Counted from the first letter of the stretch, positions 1-9,029 are shown. The stretch is DNA of 64,000 nt from Bradyrhizobium iriomotense (GCF_030160715.1 NZ_BSOW01000010.1:1-64000); one strand, 5' to 3'. Notes: generated from the sequence alone by a model not told the origin. Program-made: numbers and translations.

Positions 1-6
1 CGTCAT

Positions 7-34
7 CCATGCTGGCCCCCGTTCCCCAGCATGG
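7..34. repeat. inverted repeat (9-bp stem, 10-nt loop)
   Basis: CCATGCTGG at 7-15 pairs perfectly with CCAGCATGG at 26-34. It lies just beyond the 3' end of the integrase remnant read on the minus strand, so it could be a terminator or part of an element end. No T-tract follows on either side. Confidence 0.45.
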
Positions 35-430
35 AGTTTGAATCAGAAATTGTCTCCTCTGGGAATCCCGATTCCGGGAAAAAACAACATGCTCTAGCGG
101 TGATGGCCGTTGGCGCCCCCTGCATGTAGTCGGGGTGATGGTGGCTATCGTTCTCTTGCAGGACCTCGACGGACATTTCTAAGAACCCCGCGGCCTCCCA
201 GAGTGGCGCCCGCGCTGTATCAGCCACGTTGCTGCCGTGTGGCGCAGCGTGTGTGGGCTCACTTTGCCGGACAGACCGGCAAGACGGACGGCGCTGCCAA
301 ATCCCTTCTTGACCGAGGCGATGACGTTGACTGCTCATCCGATGATCTGGCGCACGTTGTCGTAGGCGCGATCCCCCGCGGCTTTCTTCGACATCGGTGA
401 AGTCCACTCCGGCGTGACCGCCATTTGGAA
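20..430 (-). pseudogene. Decayed tyrosine recombinase (phage-type integrase), C-terminal remnant
   Basis: Read on the minus strand, successive frames give a recognisable integrase C-terminus. One frame has SKKAAGDRAYDNVRQIIG, then a TGA stop, then [18 protein letters not shown] and the box-B-like [11 protein letters not shown] with the catalytic HxxR. A frameshift follows, and another frame continues with [18 protein letters not shown] and HHHPDYM. Functional relatives carry the nucleophilic Tyr just before the HHHPDYM stretch (as in VYGHHHPD). Here that position reads NDS, so the nucleophile is gone. One stop, one frameshift and loss of the active Tyr make this a dead gene. No N-terminal part was recognised upstream (430-600). 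Family recognition is by motif memory, not a search. Confidence 0.7.
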
Positions 431-605
431 TCGCGCGGCCGGTCAGCCACCGCCGGGCTCCCGTTGGCCGTGTGCGCCGAGCGCAACACGATCAAAGCGA
501 CACACCCAATGCAAGTGTAACAGCCATGCGGTGTGAACGCGCGATGGCGACCGCGCAAACCGTGGCTGCGCCGCAATCCGAACGCTTGCCAGGCGATCTC
601 TCCCA

Positions 606-660
606 TTGACAGGCCACTCGATGTGATAGAATTATAACACACTAAGTTGCAGTAATAACA
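606..660 (+). promoter_or_regulatory. Promoter and DeoR-type operator of the sugar importer operon
   Basis: TTGACA at 606-611 is followed, 18 nt later, by AATTAT (630-635), a plausible -35/-10 pair. A 15-bp element GTTGCAGTAATAACA sits at 646-660, about at the start point. It matches 13 of 15 bases of the element at 5445-5459 in front of the divergent deoR-like and deoC genes. The pairing suggests one repressor, probably the adjacent DeoR-family protein, controls both units. Confidence 0.6.
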
Positions 661-699
661 AAATGTCACTATCGTACCAATGGTGATCGGGAGGAGACC

Positions 700-2301
700 T
701 TGGAGCCGTCTGATTCGGTTGCAGCACAGCACCGACCGCCGACGCCGCTCGTGATGGTCAACGCCATCAACAAGAGCTTTGGCGGTGTGCGTGCGTTGCG
801 CGACGTGAATCTGCAGGTGCGGGCAGGGGAGGTGCATGCACTGCTCGGCGAGAACGGCGCCGGCAAATCCACGCTGATCAAGATCCTCAGCGGTGTGCAT
901 GCCTTCGACAGCGGTGCGATCGAGATTTCCGGCCGGCCGGTTGCGTTCGACAGCCCGGCGAAGTCGCGCGAGGCGGGGATCGCGGTCGTCTACCAGGATT
1001 TGAGTCTCGTTGAGTCGCTCAGCGTCGGCGATAATCTGATGCTCGGCCGTGAGCCGCTCGCCCGCTTCGGCTTCGTCAGGAAGCGAGCGTTGATGATGCA
1101 GGCCGGCGCGATGCTGGCGCAGCTCGGCATTCCCCTCGATATCAAGGCGACCGTCGGCTCGTTGCCGTTCGCCTACCGCCAGATGACAGAGATCGCCAAG
1201 GCGCTGATGGGCGAGGTGCGGCTATTGATCCTCGACGAGCCGACATCCTCGCTGACCTCAGACGAGGTCCGCATCCTCTTCGACGCGATCGGCAAGGTAA
1301 CGCGCCGCGGCGTCGGCGTGATCTATGTGACCCACCGGCTCAACGAGGTGTTCGAGATCTCGCAGCGCGTCACCGTGCTGCGCGACGGGGCCAATGCCGG
1401 CACGTTCGTCACTGCCGATACCGACATGAAGCGGCTGGTGAATGCGATCGTCGGAAGCGATCGATCCGCGCCGGCGGCGACCCGGGCGGAGCCACAGGCA
1501 GCGCGCGCCGTCGAACCGTCGCCGGTCCTGTCGCTTTCGAACGTCTCCAATGATCGGCTGCGTGCGGTGGAGCTATCGGTCATGAAAGGCGAGATCCACG
1601 GCCTCGCCGGATTGATCGGCAGCGGCCGCACCGAGATCCTGGAAACCATCTTCGGCCTGCGCCCGGTCGAGAGCGGCACGTTCGAGGTCGAGGGAAGGCG
1701 ATGGCTGCCGAAGAGCCCGGCCGATGCGATCGATCAGGGAATCGCCCTGGTGCCGGAGGATCGACACGTGCAGGGCCTGGTGCTCGATCATTCGATCGAG
1801 CGCAACGTCACGCTGTCGCGCCTGCCCTATTTCTCGCGGTGGGGCTGGATGCAGCAGCGCGCTGCGACGAGGCGCGCTGAGACCGCCATCGGCAAACTTG
1901 CGGTGAAGGCGCAGGGCGCATCGAGCCTGGTCAGGACGCTTTCCGGCGGCAACCAGCAGAAGGTCGTGTTCGGAAAATGGAATGATCCGCGGCCGCATGT
2001 GCTGCTGCTGGACGAGCCCACCGTTGGCGTCGACGTCGGCGCGCGTGAGGAAATCTACGGCGTGATCCGGCATGCCGTCCGCGACGGCTCTGGCGTCCTT
2101 GTTGTCTCGTCCGACCTCGTCGAGCTGATCGAGCTCTGCGACCGCATCTCCGTGATCGTGAACGGCCGCGTCGCGAGAGTTCTGGTGCGCGGCGAGATCG
2201 ATGACGCGGAGGAGCTGCACCATCTGCTTCAGCTGTACCAGGCCTCCGGCCAGGACACCTCGAACGGCGTATTGCAAGAGTTGCCAGCATGTCCGAACTG
2301 A
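700..2301 (+). CDS. Sugar ABC transporter ATP-binding protein (RbsA/XylG/MglA type)
   Basis: This 533-residue double ATPase powers a CUT2-type monosaccharide importer. The first half has Walker A GENGAGKS near residues 50-57, a degenerate signature (LPFAYRQM) and Walker B LLILDEPTSSL near 176-186. The second half has the degenerate P-loop GLIGSGRTE usual for this family, signature LSGGNQQK and LLLDEPTVGVD. Length is normal for the family. The start is TTG at 700, preceded by GAGGAG at 691-696. The gene overlaps the permease by 13 bases, so the two are probably translationally coupled. It is first in an operon with the permease and binding protein. Substrate cannot be read directly. The deoC and ribokinase neighbours point to ribose or deoxyribose. 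Confidence 0.93.
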   Translation: MEPSDSVAAQHRPPTPLVMVNAINKSFGGVRALRDVNLQVRAGEVHALLGENGAGKSTLIKILSGVHAFDSGAIEISGRPVAFDSPAKSREAGIAVVYQDLSLVESLSVGDNLMLGREPLARFGFVRKRALMMQAGAMLAQLGIPLDIKATVGSLPFAYRQMTEIAKALMGEVRLLILDEPTSSLTSDEVRILFDAIGKVTRRGVGVIYVTHRLNEVFEISQRVTVLRDGANAGTFVTADTDMKRLVNAIVGSDRSAPAATRAEPQAARAVEPSPVLSLSNVSNDRLRAVELSVMKGEIHGLAGLIGSGRTEILETIFGLRPVESGTFEVEGRRWLPKSPADAIDQGIALVPEDRHVQGLVLDHSIERNVTLSRLPYFSRWGWMQQRAATRRAETAIGKLAVKAQGASSLVRTLSGGNQQKVVFGKWNDPRPHVLLLDEPTVGVDVGAREEIYGVIRHAVRDGSGVLVVSSDLVELIELCDRISVIVNGRVARVLVRGEIDDAEELHHLLQLYQASGQDTSNGVLQELPACPN

Positions 2302-3281
2302 CCGCGCCCAACATCGTTGCCGCGCCGACGCGAGCCGACCGCCGCCGCAAGCTGTTGCAGAACCTTCTGCGCGGCGAGCGGCCCTACATGCTCTACATCG
2401 CCTTCGTGATTCTGCTCGTCGTGTTCAGCCTGTCCTCGCCCTGGTTCCTGTCGGTCGATAATTTCCTGAACATCGGGCGGCAAACCACGCTGGTGTCGAT
2501 CGTCGCCGTCGGCATGACCTTCATCATCATCGCGCGCCAGATCGATCTCTCGGTTGCATCGACGCTGGCGCTATCGGGCATGGCGGCCGCGCTGGCAATG
2601 AGCCAGATCAACAACAGCTGGATCGTCGGCGCGGCGGCCGGGCTCGGCACCGGTGCGCTGGTCGGACTGCTCAACGGCATCCTGACCACGCAGCTTTCGA
2701 TCCCGTCGTTCCTGGTCACGCTCGGCACGCTGAGCATGGCGCGGGGCCTTGCGATGATGGTCACCAATACCAAGCCGGTCATCATCACAAACGAGACCTA
2801 TTTCGCGATCTTCGGCGAAGGCACGTTCCTCGGCATGCCGGTGCCGATCGCCTGGACGCTTGCGGCGATGATCGTCGGCATCCTGATGCTGCATTATAAC
2901 GTGTTCGGGCGGCGGATCTACGCCGTCGGCGGCAATCCGACCGCGGCGCTCTATTCCGGCATCAACACCAAATGGGTGACGACGGCGGCCTTCGTGCTCA
3001 CCGGCACACTGGCCGGCCTCGCGGCGCTGGTGCTGTCGGCGCGCTCGCACGCGGCGCGGCCCGACGTTGTGCAGGGCATGGAGCTCGACGTCATCGCGGC
3101 CGTCATCCTCGGCGGCTGCAGTCTGTTCGGCGGGCGCGGCTACATCCTGGGGACGCTGTTCGGCAGCCTGATCATAGGCACGCTGAACAACGGTCTGGTG
3201 CTGCTCGGCGTCAGCTCGCCCATGCAGCTCGTGATCAAGGGCGCGATCATCGTTGCCGCGGTTGCCTTCACGAAACGCTAA
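2289..3281 (+). CDS. Sugar ABC transporter permease (RbsC/XylH type)
   Basis: A 330-residue inner-membrane permease of the CUT2 family, made almost wholly of hydrophobic helices (about eight to ten). The conserved stretch VGMTFIIIARQIDLSVAS and the C-terminal GGCSLFGGRGYILGTLFG are typical of RbsC-like channels. It forms the translocation pore with the ATPase encoded just upstream, whose stop codon it overlaps, and takes substrate from the binding protein encoded 66 bases downstream. Length and order (ATPase, permease, binding protein) are normal for ribose/xylose-type importers. Confidence 0.93.
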   Translation: MSELTAPNIVAAPTRADRRRKLLQNLLRGERPYMLYIAFVILLVVFSLSSPWFLSVDNFLNIGRQTTLVSIVAVGMTFIIIARQIDLSVASTLALSGMAAALAMSQINNSWIVGAAAGLGTGALVGLLNGILTTQLSIPSFLVTLGTLSMARGLAMMVTNTKPVIITNETYFAIFGEGTFLGMPVPIAWTLAAMIVGILMLHYNVFGRRIYAVGGNPTAALYSGINTKWVTTAAFVLTGTLAGLAALVLSARSHAARPDVVQGMELDVIAAVILGGCSLFGGRGYILGTLFGSLIIGTLNNGLVLLGVSSPMQLVIKGAIIVAAVAFTKR

Positions 3282-3347
3282 TCGAGATCAGTAGGGGCAA
3301 AGTCGCCGGCCTCGGTGAAACGGCGACCAACGGGAGGAGTACGAACA

Positions 3348-4499
3348 ATGAAGCCACGCTCACGACAAACCTTGCCGCTGACCGCGTTGATCGCGGCGAC
3401 GGTCATCTCGATCGTCCCGTCGGCGCGCGCCGAAGTGCCCGCGACCTGCGTCAAGGGCGTCGATCTCGCGACCCTTGGGCCGAAGTCGATCATAGGGCAG
3501 GGCCCCCACGGCGAGAAGGCCGCCTCGCCCGAGGTGCTCGCGCTGTCGGATGCCGATGTCGCCAAGATCAAGGAGAAGCATTTCAAGGTTGGCATCTCCA
3601 TGCAGACGGTCAATCTCGACTGGTCGCAGCTTCAGATCCAGGGCATCACCGATACGCTGAAGAAGTACGGCGTGACGGTGACCGGCGTCGCGTCCGCCGA
3701 GTATCAGGTCGACAAGCAGATCGCCGACATCGAGAACACCATCCAGCAGCATCCGGACGGCATCATCTCTATCCCGGTCGATTTCACCGCGACCGCGCCC
3801 ACCTACAAGAAGATCGCGAAAGCCGGCATCAAGCTGGTGCTGATGGATAGCATTCCGACCGGCCTGAAGCATCCGGAGGAATATGCCTCGATGGTCTCGG
3901 CGGACAGCCAGGGCAACGGCGTGATCGCGGCGCAGATCCTGGCGTCCTGCGTGGCGAAGGACGGCACGATTGGTCTCGTCAATTTCGGCGTCGACTATTT
4001 CAGCACCAACGAGCGGACCAAGGGCGTTCGGGAGTGGATGAAGGCGAACCGGCCCGATATCAAGATGAAGCAGGTCGACTTCACCGATCCGCCAAAGGTC
4101 TCGCAGATCGCGGGCGACTTCCTCACCGGCAATCCGGATATCAAGGGACTGTTCGCGGTGTGGGATCAACCGGCGCTGGATACGCTGAGCTCGATGCGGG
4201 CGCAGGGCATCGACATTCCCGTCACGACGGTCGACCTCGGCCTGCAATCGGCGATCGAGATCGCCAAGGGTGGTCCGCTGAAGGCGACCGGCTCGCAGCG
4301 TCCCTATGACCAGGGTGTCGCGGAAGCGATGGCGATGATGAATGCGCTGCTTGGCAAGGAAACCCCGGGCTGGATCGGCGTGCAGTCGCTCCCAGTGACG
4401 CAGTCCAACGTGCTGGAGTCCTACAAAACCGTGTTCAAGAAGGAGCCGCCGGCCGAACTGGCCGACGCCTGCAACAAGGCCAAGCCGGCCTGCAACTGA
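3348..4499 (+). CDS. Periplasmic sugar-binding protein of the CUT2 importer
   Basis: A 383-residue substrate-binding protein (periplasmic binding protein family 4, RbsB-like). The start at 3348 is chosen over upstream in-frame codons because GGGAGG lies at 3332-3337. A Sec signal peptide ends near SARA. The mature protein contains HFKVGISMQTVNLDWSQ, ISIPVDFTAT and GLFAVWDQPALD, the usual alternation of the two Rossmann-like lobes. It carries cysteines near both ends (ATC near the mature N-terminus, DAC and PAC at the C-terminus), more than E. coli RbsB and possibly disulfide bonded. It ends the importer operon. Two hairpins at 4511-4584 follow. Confidence 0.9.
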   Translation: MKPRSRQTLPLTALIAATVISIVPSARAEVPATCVKGVDLATLGPKSIIGQGPHGEKAASPEVLALSDADVAKIKEKHFKVGISMQTVNLDWSQLQIQGITDTLKKYGVTVTGVASAEYQVDKQIADIENTIQQHPDGIISIPVDFTATAPTYKKIAKAGIKLVLMDSIPTGLKHPEEYASMVSADSQGNGVIAAQILASCVAKDGTIGLVNFGVDYFSTNERTKGVREWMKANRPDIKMKQVDFTDPPKVSQIAGDFLTGNPDIKGLFAVWDQPALDTLSSMRAQGIDIPVTTVDLGLQSAIEIAKGGPLKATGSQRPYDQGVAEAMAMMNALLGKETPGWIGVQSLPVTQSNVLESYKTVFKKEPPAELADACNKAKPACN

Positions 4500-4510
4500 G
4501 GCCCCCGGGC

Positions 4511-4584
4511 GATGCGCGGTCTCTAACGCCCGCGCATCATCCAGCAAGCCTGATCCGGGCGAGCCAGCCCCCGTCCGGATCAGG
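4511..4584. terminator. Paired hairpins between convergent genes
   Basis: Two perfect stems lie between the binding-protein gene and the convergent regulator gene: GATGCGCG (4511-4518) with CGCGCATC (4531-4538), and CCTGATCCGG (4549-4558) with CCGGATCAGG (4575-4584). There is no long T-tract, so termination may be weak or Rho-assisted. The second stem overlaps the regulator's stop codon. Confidence 0.5.
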
Positions 4585-5383
4585 TGGCGCCCGAGACGTA
4601 TTCGACGGGAAGGCCGCGCAAGTGCTTGCGCATCTCCGAAGGCACTGCGCCGCCGACGATGACCCGCGAGAATGAGCTGACATCGGAGAAGAATGCCGGC
4701 TTCAGGCTGCCGAGCTTGCTGGCATCGACCACCAAAATGCTCTCCATCGCGGTGGCGATGACCGCCTGCTTAATCGCGACCTCGTGAAAATTCGAGCAGC
4801 TCGCGCCGCGTGTCCAGTGCAGGCCGCCGGCGGAGATGAAGGCTTTGTTGACCCCGAGCCGCCGCAGATAGGATAGGCCGTCGTCCGACGAGAATGACTG
4901 CGATGACGGATGGTAAAGCCCGCCCATCATCATCACCTGCGTCGCGGGCCGCCGCGTCACGATCGATGCGACGTTCAGCGAGTAGCAGATCACCGAGAGC
5001 GGCATGTCCTCGGGCAGGCAATCTGCCAGCGATTGCATCGTAGTGCCGCAATCGATGAAGATGGTGTCGCCTTCCTTGATCGAGGCGGCTGCAGACCGGC
5101 AGGCGAGCCGCTTATCCTGCGTGTGCTGGTCGATCTCCTGCTCGAACGTGTACTTGATCCCGGTCGGCGATGCCGCGTTGACGACGTAGCCGCCGAGGAG
5201 GACGAGCACGGCCTCGGGGCCGGCCAGGTCCCGCCGCACCGTCATCTCGGAAACTTTCAGCAGCTCAGCGGCGTCCTTCAGATGCAGCGCGCCGCTGCTC
5301 TCGACGGCACGGCGCAGCCGCTGCAGTCGCTGGACGCGTGTCTCGTTGGGTCGTGCGTTCGATGTTTCTGCCATTTTCATCAC
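4580..5383 (-). CDS. DeoR-family transcriptional repressor
   Basis: A 267-residue DNA-binding regulator. The N-terminal helix-turn-helix includes LHLKDAAELLKVSEMTVRRDL (about residues 33-53), the DeoR signature. The C-terminal sugar-phosphate sensor domain contains FIDCGTTMQSLADCL and the family's VDASKLG motif. The first codon is GTG at 5383. An internal ATG three codons later is an alternative. The gene is divergent from deoC and convergent with the importer operon. The shared 15-bp element at 646-660 and 5445-5459 suggests it represses both and is relieved by a phosphorylated sugar such as deoxyribose 5-phosphate. That effector is inferred only. Confidence 0.88.
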   Translation of the reverse strand: MMKMAETSNARPNETRVQRLQRLRRAVESSGALHLKDAAELLKVSEMTVRRDLAGPEAVLVLLGGYVVNAASPTGIKYTFEQEIDQHTQDKRLACRSAAASIKEGDTIFIDCGTTMQSLADCLPEDMPLSVICYSLNVASIVTRRPATQVMMMGGLYHPSSQSFSSDDGLSYLRRLGVNKAFISAGGLHWTRGASCSNFHEVAIKQAVIATAMESILVVDASKLGSLKPAFFSDVSSFSRVIVGGAVPSEMRKHLRGLPVEYVSGAT

Positions 5384-5400
5384 CGACCCTGCTTATCCGG

Positions 5401-5459
5401 TTGACAATGATCTTACAATGATGTGAGTTTATCAACGAAGGAATGTTACAATAATAACA
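5401..5459. promoter_or_regulatory. Operator region between the deoR-like and deoC genes
   Basis: ACAATGAT occurs at 5404-5411 and 5415-5422, and ACAATAAT at 5448-5455. The spacings are 11 and 33 bp, one and three helical turns, so the copies lie on one DNA face. The last copy is inside GTTACAATAATAACA (5445-5459), which also reads as ATGTTA-N6-TAACAT and matches the element at 646-660. TTGACA occurs at 5401-5406. Probable DeoR binding array. Confidence 0.6.
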
Positions 5460-5610
5460 TGAGGCCGACAGGGACGATCCGGTGTCTGGCGGTATGCGTC
5501 GGGAGGCGGTGGGACTTCGGCGGGCAAGGGTGGAGGATCGCATGTTGCAATCGACACATTCAATCTATCTGGCGTCTCAGCCGATTCGCTAGGACCGCAC
5601 GGCTTAACCG
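5460..5610. other. Leader of deoC, no feature recognised
   Basis: About 150 bases between the operator array and the deoC start. No convincing ORF, hairpin or conserved signal was seen. Confidence 0.4.
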
Positions 5611-6639
5611 ATGGCGCAGAGCGTCTTGATGCCAAATCCATCCGCCGTGCAGGCGCAGCCGCACGCGCGGGGCGAGAGTCATGTCCATCCCGTCGCGCGC
5701 AATAGCGGTCGCGCGCTCGAGATGGATTGGGTCGACGAGATCAGGATCAATCTGTCCGCGGCCGAGCGCCGGGTCGCGAGCCTGCCGGGCCGACGCACCG
5801 TCAAGAAGGACGCGCAGGCGGCGTGGCTGCTGAAGGCCATTACCTGCATCGACCTGACGACCCTCAATGGCGACGATACTGCTGAGCGGGTGAAGCGGCT
5901 CTGCGCCAAGGCGCGGGCGCCGGTGCGAAGCGACGTCCTCGAGGCGCTCGGCTTTGCCGGGCGCGAGCTGCACACGGGCGCGGTCTGCGTCTATCACCGC
6001 TTTGTTGCAACCGCAGTCGAGGCGCTCGATGGCTATGACATCCCTGTCGCCGCGGTCTCGACGGGATTTCCAGCCGGCCTCGTGCCGCACGATCTGAAGC
6101 TGAAGGAGATCGAGGCATCCGTCAGGGACGGCGCGCAGGAGATCGACATCGTCATCACCCGCGAGCATGTGCTGACCGCCGACTGGCGCGCGCTTTATGC
6201 TGAGGTGAAAGACTTTCGTGCCGCTTGCGGCGATGCGCATCTGAAGACGATTCTGGCCACCGGCGATCTCAAGACGCTGCGCAACGTCGCCAAGGCATCG
6301 ATGGTCTGCATGATGGCCGGGGCGGACTTCATCAAGACATCGACCGGCAAGGAAGGCGTCAACGCGACACTGCCGGTCACGCTCGCGATGCTGCGGATGA
6401 TCAGGTCGTATCAGGAGCGTACCGGCTTCAAGATCGGGTTCAAGCCCGCCGGCGGAATCTCGACAGCGAAGGACGTGCTGAACTATCAGTTTCTGATGAA
6501 GGAGGAACTGGGACGCGACTGGCTCGAGCCGGATCTGTTCCGCATCGGCGCCTCAAGCCTGCTCGCCGACATCGAGCGCCAGCTCGAGCATCACGTCACC
6601 GGCCGCTACTCGGCCTTCAACCGTCACCCCGTGGGATGA
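5611..6639 (+). CDS. deoC: Deoxyribose-phosphate aldolase
   Basis: A 342-residue class I aldolase that cleaves 2-deoxyribose 5-phosphate to glyceraldehyde 3-phosphate and acetaldehyde. The Schiff-base lysine lies in DFIKTSTGKEG (Lys242) and the second active-site lysine in GFKPAGGIS (Lys278). The protein belongs to the long DeoC subgroup, with about 80 extra N-terminal residues compared with the roughly 250-residue E. coli enzyme. The start has no clear ribosome-binding site, so a downstream start is possible. Its stop overlaps the start of the aldehyde dehydrogenase gene in an ATGA arrangement. This couples production of acetaldehyde with an enzyme able to oxidise it. Confidence 0.93.
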   Translation: MAQSVLMPNPSAVQAQPHARGESHVHPVARNSGRALEMDWVDEIRINLSAAERRVASLPGRRTVKKDAQAAWLLKAITCIDLTTLNGDDTAERVKRLCAKARAPVRSDVLEALGFAGRELHTGAVCVYHRFVATAVEALDGYDIPVAAVSTGFPAGLVPHDLKLKEIEASVRDGAQEIDIVITREHVLTADWRALYAEVKDFRAACGDAHLKTILATGDLKTLRNVAKASMVCMMAGADFIKTSTGKEGVNATLPVTLAMLRMIRSYQERTGFKIGFKPAGGISTAKDVLNYQFLMKEELGRDWLEPDLFRIGASSLLADIERQLEHHVTGRYSAFNRHPVG

Positions 6640-9029
6640 GCATGAGCGTTGCACATTACTACGAGACCATGGACTATGGTCCCGCACCCGAGGCGGACGT
6701 CGAGGCGCGCGCCTGGCTGAAGCGGCACGACGCGACATTCGGGCATTTCATCGGCGGCAAATTCGTCGCGCCCCATGCCGGCAAGTATCTGACGACGATC
6801 GAGCCTGCCACCGGCAAGACATTAGCGAAGATTGCGCAAGGTGCGGCAGCGGATGTCGAGGCGGCGGTCTCCGCCGCGCGATCAGCGCAACCGCTGTGGG
6901 CAAAGCTCGGCGGTCACGGCCGCGCCCGTCATCTGTATGCGCTCGCTCGCATGCTGCAGCGTCACGCCCGGTTGTTTGCGGTGCTGGAAGCGATCGACAA
7001 CGGCAAGCCGATCCGGGAAACGCGCGATCTCGACGTGCCGCTTGCCGCGCGGCATTTTCTCTATCACGCCGGCTGGGCGCAGTTGCAGGAGCGCGAATTC
7101 GCCGATCAGGTGCCGATCGGCGTGATCGGCCAGATTATCCCGTGGAATTTCCCGCTTCTGATGCTGGCATGGAAGATCGCGCCCGCGCTTGCCGCGGGCA
7201 ATACGGTGGTGCTGAAGCCGGCGGAGTTCACCTCGCTTACGGCGCTGCTGTTCGCCGAGCTCGCGGCCGAGGCCGGCTTGCCGCCGGGCGTCTTGAATGT
7301 GGTGACGGGCGACGGCGCCACCGGCGCGTTGCTGGTCGAGAATCCCGATGTCGACAAGATCGCCTTCACCGGATCGACCGAGGTTGGGCGGTCGATCCGC
7401 CAGTCGACCGCAGGGAGCGGCAAGTCGCTGACGCTCGAGCTCGGCGGAAAATCGCCGTTCATCGTGTTCGACGACGCCGACATCGATGGCGCCGTGGAAG
7501 GCGTGGTCGATGCCATCTGGTTTAACCAGGGTCAGGTTTGCTGCGCCGGATCGCGCCTGCTGGTGCAGGAGGGGATCGCGGATACTTTCCGCAAGCGCCT
7601 GATCCGCCGCATGGAGACACTGCGCGTCGGTCCGCCGCTCGATAAGGCGATCGACATGGGCGCGGTGGTCGCGCCGGTGCAGCTCGAGCGGATCAAGTCG
7701 ATGGTCGAGACCGGGGTGAAGGAGGGCGCCGAGATCTATCAGGCGCCGGCTGCAATCCCGAACGAGGGATGTTTCTATCCGCCGACCTTCCTCTGGAACG
7801 TGCATCCATCATCGACCGTGGCGATTGAGGAGATCTTTGGCCCGGTGCTGGTGGCGATGACGTTCCGCACGCCTGACGAGGCCGTGATGCTCGCCAACAA
7901 TACGCGTTACGGCCTTGCGGCGAGCGTGTGGAGCGAGACGATCGGGTTGGCGCTCGATATCGCGCCGAAGCTTCAGGCCGGCGTGGTCTGGGTCAACGCG
8001 ACCAATCTGTTCGACGCCAGCGTCGGATTCGGCGGTTATCGCGAGTCCGGATTCGGGCGCGAGGGCGGCCGGGAGGGCATGTACGAATATCTCAAGCCGA
8101 AGGCATGGAGCACCCGCAAGCCGCGGGCCAAGGTATCGGCGATGCCGGCACCATCGGCCGACAGTGCCGGGTTTGGCGTGCCATCGATCGACCGGACGGC
8201 CAAGCTGTTCGTCGGTGGCAAGCAGGTCCGGCCCGACGCCAATTATTCGCGCGCCGTGCTGTCGCCGAAGGGCCGGCATCTCGGCGAGGCCGGCGAGGGC
8301 AACCGCAAGGATATCCGCAACGCCGTGGCTGCGGCACGGTCGGCGGAAGCGTGGGCGCGGGCGACGGCGCATAATCGCGCCCAAATCCTCTACTACCTTG
8401 CCGAAAATCTGTCCGCGCGGAGCGACGAGTTCGCCCGGCGCATCGGCGACATGACGGGTATGTCGATCGCCAAGGCGCGTGCCGAGGTCGACGCGAGCGT
8501 CGAGCGGCTGTTCAGCTATGGGGCTTGGGCCGACAAGTTCGAAGGGAGCATCCACGCCCCGCCATTACGTGGCGTCGCGCTTGCAATGCACGAGCCGATT
8601 GGCGTGGTCGGAGTGGCCTGCCCGGACGAGGCTCCGCTGCTTGCCTTCATCAGCTTGGTAGCGCCGTTGATCGCAATGGGTAACCGTGTCGTCGCCGTGC
8701 CGAGCGAGCGCCATCCACTCGCTGCAACCGATTTCTACCAGGTGCTGGAGACGTCGGATGTGCCGGCGGGCGTGGTCAACATCGTCACCGGCGACCGCGA
8801 GGGGCTCGTGAAGGTACTCGCCGAGCACGACGATGTCGACGCGCTCTGGGCGTTCGGGTCGCAGGAGGCTTCGTTGGCGGCGGAGCGGCTGTCGATCGGC
8901 AATCTCAAGCGTACGCTCGTCGACCATGGCCTGGCGCTCGATTGGTACGACAAGACTGCGAGTGAAGGTCCGATCCTGCTTCGCCATGCGGTGCAGGTGA
9001 AGAACATCTGGATTCCCTATGGAGACTAA
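6636..9029 (+). CDS. ALDH16-like two-domain aldehyde dehydrogenase
   Basis: A 797-residue protein starting at an ATG that overlaps the deoC stop. Residues about 30-500 form a complete NAD(P)-dependent aldehyde dehydrogenase with LELGGKSPF (general-base Glu) and GQVCCAGS, whose Cys302 is at the catalytic position. Residues about 520-797 are a second, shorter ALDH-like domain starting at LFVGGKQVRPDANYSRAVLSP. It keeps the Rossmann-type portion but stops before any catalytic Cys region. This plan is that of the ALDH16 family. In this setting the likely substrate is acetaldehyde released by DeoC, which is an inference from coupling. The C-terminal half probably has a structural role, as described for bacterial ALDH16. 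Confidence 0.9.
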   Translation: MSMSVAHYYETMDYGPAPEADVEARAWLKRHDATFGHFIGGKFVAPHAGKYLTTIEPATGKTLAKIAQGAAADVEAAVSAARSAQPLWAKLGGHGRARHLYALARMLQRHARLFAVLEAIDNGKPIRETRDLDVPLAARHFLYHAGWAQLQEREFADQVPIGVIGQIIPWNFPLLMLAWKIAPALAAGNTVVLKPAEFTSLTALLFAELAAEAGLPPGVLNVVTGDGATGALLVENPDVDKIAFTGSTEVGRSIRQSTAGSGKSLTLELGGKSPFIVFDDADIDGAVEGVVDAIWFNQGQVCCAGSRLLVQEGIADTFRKRLIRRMETLRVGPPLDKAIDMGAVVAPVQLERIKSMVETGVKEGAEIYQAPAAIPNEGCFYPPTFLWNVHPSSTVAIEEIFGPVLVAMTFRTPDEAVMLANNTRYGLAASVWSETIGLALDIAPKLQAGVVWVNATNLFDASVGFGGYRESGFGREGGREGMYEYLKPKAWSTRKPRAKVSAMPAPSADSAGFGVPSIDRTAKLFVGGKQVRPDANYSRAVLSPKGRHLGEAGEGNRKDIRNAVAAARSAEAWARATAHNRAQILYYLAENLSARSDEFARRIGDMTGMSIAKARAEVDASVERLFSYGAWADKFEGSIHAPPLRGVALAMHEPIGVVGVACPDEAPLLAFISLVAPLIAMGNRVVAVPSERHPLAATDFYQVLETSDVPAGVVNIVTGDREGLVKVLAEHDDVDALWAFGSQEASLAAERLSIGNLKRTLVDHGLALDWYDKTASEGPILLRHAVQVKNIWIPYGD

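Noticed and set aside
6225..6635. N-terminal extension of the aldehyde dehydrogenase frame
   Set aside because: It overlaps deoC completely and reads as shadow sequence. The ATG at 6636 with an ATGA overlap gives the expected N-terminus.
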